Shown here one piece after another: positions 1-3,716 of a stretch of 9,179 nucleotides of DNA (its first letter is position 1; every line of letters begins with the position of its first letter). Both the position numbers and the translations under genes were made by a program. Source of the DNA: JAPHSX01 sp050298555 (GTDB taxonomy: Bacteria > Pseudomonadota > Gammaproteobacteria > Thiohalomonadales > Thiohalomonadaceae); contig JBNKUL010000028.1 of assembly GCA_050298555.1 (NCBI GenBank), positions 1 to 9,179 of the forward strand, written 5' to 3'. Below the pieces are notes generated by a model. That model saw only the letters and a list, made by a program, of their open reading frames with translations. It made no database searches and was not told where the DNA came from.

Positions 1-275
1 TCTTCCGCCTCCGACTCGAAGTAGTCCGCATCCCTGGGGAACATAGCGGGAATGGCATCGGCAAACTCGGCCATCGCCCGGGTGTGCATGGGTAACTGCT
101 CACTGAACGGCAGCGGGTGGCGCAGCAGTTCGCCTATCGCCTTCATGTGCGCTGAAGCGGCCTTCATGCTCTGGTGGCGGTAACGGGTCGCCGGGTCGGC
201 GCTCTCGTCACTATGGGCGGCAACGCTGAAGCTCAGCGCCAGGGCAAGGGTGAGCAGGTGGCTAAGGTATCGCAT
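1..275 (-). CDS. Cytochrome c' (class II c-type cytochrome), N-terminal part, cut by window edge
   Basis: About 91 residues are visible, from an ATG at 275 leftward to the edge; no stop is reached. Residues 1 to about 22 form a signal peptide (MRYLSHLLTLALALSFSVAA then HSDES), so the product is exported to the periplasm. The mature start, with RYRHQSMKAASAHMKAIGEL followed by a P-F-S-E segment, a helix with H-T-R-A-M-A-E-F and then I-P-A-M-F-P, follows the first two helices of the four-helix-bundle cytochrome c' family (Cytochrom_C_2). In that family a Met in the first helix sits by the haem. The CXXCH haem site is C-terminal and would lie outside the window, so haem binding is not shown here. 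An AGGGGAA ribosome-binding site precedes the ATG. Family members bind NO or CO or carry electrons; the role here is unknown. The gene diverges from aroG. Confidence 0.82.
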   Translation of the reverse strand, partial: MRYLSHLLTLALALSFSVAAHSDESADPATRYRHQSMKAASAHMKAIGELLRHPLPFSEQLPMHTRAMAEFADAIPAMFPRDADYFESEAE

Positions 276-305
276 CGTATTCCCCTATGGCTGTATGTCT
301 CCCTA

Positions 306-333
306 CTTGTAGCCCATCGGCGGCGTGCGTCAA
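306..333 (-). promoter_or_regulatory. Candidate sigma-70 promoter for the cytochrome c' gene
   Basis: On the minus strand, TTGACG (333 to 328, 5 of 6 to TTGACA) is followed after 16 bp by TACAAG (311 to 306, 4 of 6 to TATAAT). Transcription would start near 299, giving a leader of about 24 nt that contains the AGGGGAA ribosome-binding site of the gene starting at 275. Position and spacing fit, but this is a match by eye only. Confidence 0.4.
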
Positions 334-388
334 ATGGCCACGCGAGTGCTAAATTAGCGCATCGAGGCGGGCCAGATTGGCTAAGATT

Positions 389-430
389 CTGATATCATAG
401 GACGTTACCCTTTATAACCCTGGTAGTTAT
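389..430 (+). promoter_or_regulatory. Candidate aroG promoter with overlapping dyad (possible operator)
   Basis: CTGATA (389-394, 4 of 6) is followed after 18 bp by TATAAC (413-418, 5 of 6), placing a transcription start near 425 and a leader of about 30 nt before aroG. A perfect inverted repeat, ATAAC (414-418) and GTTAT (426-430) with a 7-bp gap, covers the -10 and the predicted start. A regulator bound there would block transcription. It does not match the TGTAAA-N6-TTTACA form of a TyrR box, and I see no short Phe-rich leader peptide that would suggest attenuation. Confidence 0.35.
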
Positions 431-455
431 CAGGAATACAGCAGCTCGACGAACC

Positions 456-1511
456 ATGCACTACAAGACAGACGACGTTCGCATTAGCGGCATTCACGAG
501 GTCAGCCCCCCGGCGGCCCTGCACGCCGAATTCCCGATCGACGAGAACGCCTCGGAGACGGTATTCCACCACCGCACGACCGTTCACAACATCCTGCACG
601 GCGAGGATGACCGCCTGGTCGTCATCGTTGGCCCCTGCTCGATCCACGACCCGGCCGCCGCGCGCGACTACGCCAACCGCCTCAAGCCGCTGATCGAGGA
701 GCTGGAGGAAGACCTCTGCATCATCATGCGCGTCTACTTCGAGAAGCCGCGCACCACCGTGGGCTGGAAGGGGCTGATCAACGACCCGGATATGGACGAG
801 AGCTTCCATATCAACAAGGGGCTGCGTATCGCCCGCAGCCTGCTGCTGGACCTCAACAAGGAGGGGGTACCCGCCGCTACTGAATTTCTTGACCTGATCA
901 GTCCGCAGTACATCGCCGACCTCATCAGCTGGGGCGCCATCGGCGCCCGCACCACCGAGAGCCAGGGCCACCGCGAGCTGGCCTCCGGCCTCTCCTGCCC
1001 CATCGGCTTCAAGAACAGCACCGACGGCGGCTTTAAGATCGCCATCGATGCGGTGCACGCCGCCTCTCGCCCCCACGTCTTCATGTCGCTGACCAAGGAG
1101 GGCCACTCGGCCATCTTCTCCACCACCGGCAACGACGACTGCCACATCATCCTGCGCGGCGGCAGACAGCCCAACTACGACAGCGAGAGCGTGCAGCACG
1201 CCGCCGAGCAGCTGGAGAAGAGCGGCCTGCGTCCCTACCTGATGGTGGACTGCTCGCACGCCAACTCCAACAAGGAGTACCAGCGTCAGGTGGATGTGTG
1301 CCGCGACATCGCCAAACAGGTGAGCGGCGGCGACCAGCGCATTATGGGCGTGATGCTGGAGAGCCACCTGGTGGAGGGACGCCAGGACGTGGTACCCGGC
1401 GAGGAACTCACCTACGGCCAGAGCATCACCGACGCCTGTATCGCCTGGGAGACCACCGAGGAGCTGCTGCGCGAGCTGGCCGCGGCCGTGCAGCAACGCC
1501 GCAAGGCCTAA
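456..1511 (+). CDS. aroG: 3-deoxy-7-phosphoheptulonate (DAHP) synthase, AroG type
   Basis: This 351-residue class I DAHP synthase condenses phosphoenolpyruvate with erythrose 4-phosphate, the first committed step to chorismate and the aromatic amino acids, in the cytosol. It matches E. coli AroG (350 residues) nearly end to end and keeps its numbering: GPCSIHDP at 59-66, KPRTTVGWKGLINDP at 97-111, GARTTESQ at 163-170. The metal ligands of E. coli AroG fall at identical positions: C61, H268, E302 and D326. Residues known to line the phenylalanine site are also present (F144, D146, P150, L175, L179, S180, F209), so I infer Phe feedback inhibition rather than the AroF (Tyr) or AroH (Trp) type. 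The opening MHYKTDDVRI parallels E. coli MNYQNDDLRI and fixes the start, although the only AGGA lies about 20 nt upstream. No other aromatic-pathway gene is adjacent. Confidence 0.97.
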   Translation: MHYKTDDVRISGIHEVSPPAALHAEFPIDENASETVFHHRTTVHNILHGEDDRLVVIVGPCSIHDPAAARDYANRLKPLIEELEEDLCIIMRVYFEKPRTTVGWKGLINDPDMDESFHINKGLRIARSLLLDLNKEGVPAATEFLDLISPQYIADLISWGAIGARTTESQGHRELASGLSCPIGFKNSTDGGFKIAIDAVHAASRPHVFMSLTKEGHSAIFSTTGNDDCHIILRGGRQPNYDSESVQHAAEQLEKSGLRPYLMVDCSHANSNKEYQRQVDVCRDIAKQVSGGDQRIMGVMLESHLVEGRQDVVPGEELTYGQSITDACIAWETTEELLRELAAAVQQRRKA

Positions 1512-1525
1512 GCCTCATCATCGGC

Positions 1526-1546
1526 CGGCTTGCACGGTGCAAGCCG
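1526..1546. repeat. Perfect 21-bp palindrome (10-bp arms) after aroG
   Basis: Arms CGGCTTGCAC (1526-1535) and GTGCAAGCCG (1537-1546) are exact reverse complements around a single G, 14 bp after the aroG stop. As RNA the stem would close with about 8 to 9 pairs and a 3-nt loop. No U-tract follows (the next bases are CCACAC), so it is not a textbook intrinsic terminator. It could be an mRNA 3' stabilising stem, a weak attenuator, or a regulator-binding dyad upstream of the secreted nuclease gene at 1575. Confidence 0.6.
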
Positions 1547-1574
1547 CCACACATACTGCAAAGGACTGTTGCCC

Positions 1575-2156
1575 ATGAATATGCTGAAAACCGCAGCCTA
1601 TCTGCTGTTTCTCGCCCTCTCGCCCCTGGCCGGCGCCGGTGAAGAGCCCGCCACGACGGGCATCGACTGCGACACCCTGCCGGCGTGGAGCGATGCGATT
1701 GAGGGCTACCAGATCAATCTGCACCACATCTATTGCGGCGAGCCCGGCCGCAAAGGCCGGGCCAAGGGCTTTCATGCCACACCACTGGGCGATGCCCCAT
1801 CGAACTACATTTCATCGGAGCCTGCAGACGGGCCGAACGGCGCCGGCATCTACGCCATTCGAAAGGTCGACCTGATGTTCAACGGCGCTATCTACGTGAA
1901 GAGTTTTAGCTCCATGTTCCCCCGCCACTGCAGCTTTGAGCAGATCAATAACTCCATCGTCTACTCCCTGCGCCACAGCCGCGGCGGCTGCGTCAGCCCC
2001 GCCCCCACCTGGGCCAGTTGCGGCCCCAATGCCCCGGCCGAGGGTGGTGGGGCATACTGCACCGGTAGCGACGGCTCCGGCTACACCATCGCCAGCGCCC
2101 TGCTTCCCGACAATGAAACCCGCATCAATACCGGCTTCCCCATCTACCAGCCATGA
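1575..2156 (+). CDS. Secreted EndoU-domain nuclease (predicted endoribonuclease)
   Basis: The protein has 193 residues. Residues 1-21 form a signal peptide (MNMLKTAAYLLFLALSPLAG, then AGEEP), so it should act outside the cytoplasm. The rest fits the bacterial EndoU fold: HHIYCGE at 50-56, KGFHATP at 64-70, a Lys-Ser before the F-S-S-M-F-P segment at 109-116, a C-S-F-E-Q-I helix, and a terminal strand ending in TGFPIY. EndoU enzymes cut RNA, typically at uridines, with a His-His-Lys centre; H51, H67 and K109 are the likely counterparts. Six cysteines in the mature part (32, 54, 119, 139, 149, 162) suggest disulfides. AAGGA at 1561 sits 9 nt before the ATG. There is no CdiA, PAAR, LXG or other delivery domain. 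The next gene overlaps by 4 bp (ATGA). Family assignment is from remembered motif patterns, not a search; the RNA target and role are unknown. Confidence 0.72.
   Translation: MNMLKTAAYLLFLALSPLAGAGEEPATTGIDCDTLPAWSDAIEGYQINLHHIYCGEPGRKGRAKGFHATPLGDAPSNYISSEPADGPNGAGIYAIRKVDLMFNGAIYVKSFSSMFPRHCSFEQINNSIVYSLRHSRGGCVSPAPTWASCGPNAPAEGGGAYCTGSDGSGYTIASALLPDNETRINTGFPIYQP
1742..1762 (+). repeat. GC-rich hairpin inside the EndoU coding region
   Basis: GCCCGGCC (1742-1749) and GGCCGGGC (1755-1762) are perfect 8-bp arms around the loop GCAAA. It lies in the coding sequence just after the first catalytic His motif. Such a stable stem could slow translation or be processed in the mRNA, but it may be a by-product of GC-rich codons for Pro, Gly and Arg. 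Confidence 0.45.
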
Positions 2157-2473
2157 GCGATGAGGGTGAGGCGTTCAGCTGGAGAGGATTCGATGTAAAA
2201 CTGGCTGCACACCGGCTGCTGCAGGAGTATCTGGTCGTCGATGTGCAGTATTCCGCGCGTCACGCCCGCGAGATCCGCGAGGGGATTGGCGACTACCGTG
2301 ATGGTGTCAGGGAGGCGTTCAGTGAAGTCGGCAACGGCTACGAGCTGGAGTGTATGCCCGGTGGTGTGGAGATAGCCCCGCTGTACGAGTGTGACGAGAT
2401 ACCCCCTGTGGTCATCGATTTCGATACCGTCATCGGGGCACTCAGGGAGTGGGAGGCCTTCTGCGAGAGATAG
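2153..2473 (+). CDS. Small acidic protein of unknown function, coupled to the EndoU gene (candidate immunity protein)
   Basis: This 106-residue protein has no signal peptide or membrane segment, so it is predicted cytosolic. It is strongly acidic (about 23 Asp/Glu against 10 Arg/Lys). It has an N-terminal part rich in charged helix-forming residues (about 14-56), then G-N-G-Y-E-L-E-C, which looks like a beta strand, and a C-terminal helix ending in R-E-W-E-A-F. I do not recognise a family. Its ATG shares ATGA with the stop of the EndoU gene and has no Shine-Dalgarno sequence of its own, so its translation probably depends on ribosomes finishing the nuclease gene. Small, acidic, cytosolic partners directly downstream of nuclease toxins are often immunity proteins; that is inference from layout only. 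It ends 12 bp before the convergent phosphatase gene. Confidence 0.75.
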   Translation: MSDEGEAFSWRGFDVKLAAHRLLQEYLVVDVQYSARHAREIREGIGDYRDGVREAFSEVGNGYELECMPGGVEIAPLYECDEIPPVVIDFDTVIGALREWEAFCER

Positions 2474-2485
2474 TATCGGTTTCAA

Positions 2486-3019
2486 TCACCGCGTATAGCG
2501 GCGAATCTCACAATTGCCAATATGCAGTTCACGTAGCCGTTCATCCGGCACCTTGCCCTCAAAATAGGCGACGAACACCCGCAGTGTCTCTTCGTGCGCC
2601 ACCACCAGAATATTGCCGTCACCCTCTCCTTCTAGCCAGTGGAGAAACGCCATGACACGCTGCTTGTGATCCAGTAGTGACTCCCCGCCATTGACTCGGG
2701 CATTTAGGGGATCGGAGTCAATCGCCGCAAAGTACTCCTCCACCGGCAGGCCATCGAAGCCGGAACGGATATCGGCAATCGCCTCATGCACCTCAATAGG
2801 GGCATGGTGATACTGGTTGATAATCTCGGCGGTCTGCCGTGTGCGCGGCAGGGGGGAGACAATAATGCGGTCTATAGGTATATCCCGCAATTGCCCGGCC
2901 GCCTCCTCGGCCTGCCGTTTGCCGAGTTCGGTCAGGTGGACGTCCTGTCCTGGATCGTCGTTGCAGAGACCGAGTTCGTTGTAGTTGGTGTGGCCGTGGC
3001 GGACGAAATAGAGGTTCAC
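2486..3019 (-). CDS. Histidine phosphatase family protein (phosphoglycerate mutase-like)
   Basis: This 177-residue cytosolic enzyme starts with a GTG at 3019. The family transfers phosphate through a phospho-histidine. Visible signatures are FVRHGHTNYNE at 5-15 (catalytic H8 in the RHG motif), LTELGKRQAEEA at 29-40, SPLPRTRQTAE at 55-65 with R59, the acid-base region around E79, GGES at 111-114 and VVAHEETLR at 139-147 with H142. The length is that of small single-domain phosphatases such as GpmB or CobC relatives, but the substrate cannot be read from sequence and no cobalamin genes are near. The GTG overlaps the TGA of yigZ (GTGA), with a GGGAGGGA ribosome-binding site 5-6 nt upstream. This supports the GTG over an in-frame ATG at 3064, which would add 15 Gly/Ala/Arg-rich residues unlike the family. 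It is probably cotranscribed with yigZ. Confidence 0.9.
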   Translation of the reverse strand: MNLYFVRHGHTNYNELGLCNDDPGQDVHLTELGKRQAEEAAGQLRDIPIDRIIVSPLPRTRQTAEIINQYHHAPIEVHEAIADIRSGFDGLPVEEYFAAIDSDPLNARVNGGESLLDHKQRVMAFLHWLEGEGDGNILVVAHEETLRVFVAYFEGKVPDERLRELHIGNCEIRRYTR

Positions 3020-3630
3020 GGCTGTCCCTCCCGGCTCTCCAGCTCTAGCCCCTGTGCCGCGCAAAAGGCCGTCAACTCATCCTGCACCTTTACCGGTACG
3101 TTGAGCCCCATCACAACTTGCGCGCCATACTCCACCGACTCCATCAGGCCCTGATGCTGGGCCAACCAGTGACGCATCAGCTGCTCCTTGGCAAAGTCCA
3201 TCCTCACCGAGAACTGCGACATGGCGACAGCCTGTGCAACCGGCAGCGCCGACATGGCCGCTTCCGCCGCACCGCTATAGGCACGCACCAGGCCGCCGGC
3301 GCCCAACTTGATGCCGCCGAAGTAGCGAATCACCACCACGATGACATCGCCCACCCCCTTGTGTTGGATCACGTTAAGGATCGGCTTGCCCGCCGTCCCC
3401 GAGGGCTCGCCGGCATCACTCATCGCGGCACTGGCGGCCGACATCGGATTGCCCAGCACATAGGCCCAACAGTGGTGACGGGCGTCCGGGAACGCCTGTT
3501 TTGCCTGCTCGACGAACGCCAACGCCTCCTGGCGGTCGCAGACCTTCGTCGCCCTGGCGATAAAGCGGCTCTTTTTAACTTCGGTTTCGACCTCTACGGT
3601 CTCTGCAGGGGTAGGATAGGTCGCGGACAT
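3016..3630 (-). CDS. yigZ: YigZ/IMPACT family protein (UPF0029)
   Basis: The protein has 204 residues, about the length of E. coli YigZ. The N-terminal UPF0029/IMPACT domain shows KKSRFIA at 19-25, FPDARHHCWAY near 48-58, the SDAGEPSGTAGKPIL block near 71-85 and RYFGGIKLGAGGLVRAY near 102-118. A DUF1949-like C-terminal half follows (about 130-200). Eukaryotic IMPACT regulates the eIF2 kinase GCN2; the bacterial role is not settled, though nucleic-acid or translation-factor binding has been proposed. I chose the ATG at 3630 because the distance to KKSRFI agrees with E. coli YigZ; in-frame ATGs at 3690 and 3780 would add residues unlike the family. A perfect TATAAT lies 6 bp before the ATG, so the mRNA may be leaderless. 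The stop overlaps the phosphatase start by 4 bp, so the two form an operon. It is divergent from the ATPase gene. Confidence 0.93.
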   Translation of the reverse strand: MSATYPTPAETVEVETEVKKSRFIARATKVCDRQEALAFVEQAKQAFPDARHHCWAYVLGNPMSAASAAMSDAGEPSGTAGKPILNVIQHKGVGDVIVVVIRYFGGIKLGAGGLVRAYSGAAEAAMSALPVAQAVAMSQFSVRMDFAKEQLMRHWLAQHQGLMESVEYGAQVVMGLNVPVKVQDELTAFCAAQGLELESREGQP

Positions 3631-3636
3631 CGCCGC

Positions 3637-3642
3637 ATTATA
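3637..3642 (-). promoter_or_regulatory. Perfect TATAAT -10 box directly before yigZ
   Basis: TATAAT reads on the minus strand from 3642 to 3637. The A of the yigZ ATG (3630) is the seventh base after it, which is where transcription normally starts, so a transcript from this box would begin at or next to the start codon. The -35 position 17 bp upstream reads TGGGGA (3 of 6), a poor match, and no TG extension is present. A GGAG at 3646-3643 could act as a distant ribosome-binding site only if transcription starts further upstream. Confidence 0.45.
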
Positions 3643-3705
3643 CTCCAATGGCAGAACGCTCCCCACGGCCTCCACCGCTGTAACTTCCATCTGGCAGGGT
3701 CTACC

Positions 3706-3713
3706 TTTATAAA
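3706..3713 (+). promoter_or_regulatory. TTTATAAA element directly before the ATPase gene
   Basis: TTTATAAA, a self-complementary 8-mer containing the -10-like TATAAA (3708-3713), ends 3 bp before the ATG at 3717. No Shine-Dalgarno sequence precedes that ATG; the nearest GGG is about 18 nt away. No convincing -35 is seen: TTCCAT sits at 17-bp spacing. It may be a promoter for a leaderless mRNA or simply an AT-rich start region. Confidence 0.25.
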
Positions 3714-3716
3714 GCC

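Noticed and set aside
348..358. Short palindrome GCTAA-A-TTAGC in the cytochrome c'/aroG gap
   Set aside because: Five-bp arms with a one-base centre are too short to support a call, and it overlaps neither candidate promoter.
932..948. Hairpin GGGCGCC-ATC-GGCGCCC in aroG
   Set aside because: It falls in codons for the invariant W-G-A-I-G-A-R stretch and is best explained by GC-rich codon choice.
405..1496. Long minus-strand open frame (363 codons) opposite aroG
   Set aside because: It lies almost wholly antisense to a clearly conserved enzyme; its translation is low-complexity Val/Ala/Gly/His, typical of the complement of GC-rich coding DNA.
1530..1574. TTG start at 1530 for the nuclease gene
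   Set aside because: It would begin inside the palindrome and put 15 polar residues before the signal peptide; the ATG at 1575 has AAGGA at proper spacing and gives a normal signal peptide.
3020..3064. Upstream ATG at 3064 for the histidine phosphatase
   Set aside because: The added residues are Gly/Ala/Arg-rich, unlike the family, whose first strand begins directly at the GTG of 3019; the GTGA overlap and GGGAGGGA support the GTG.
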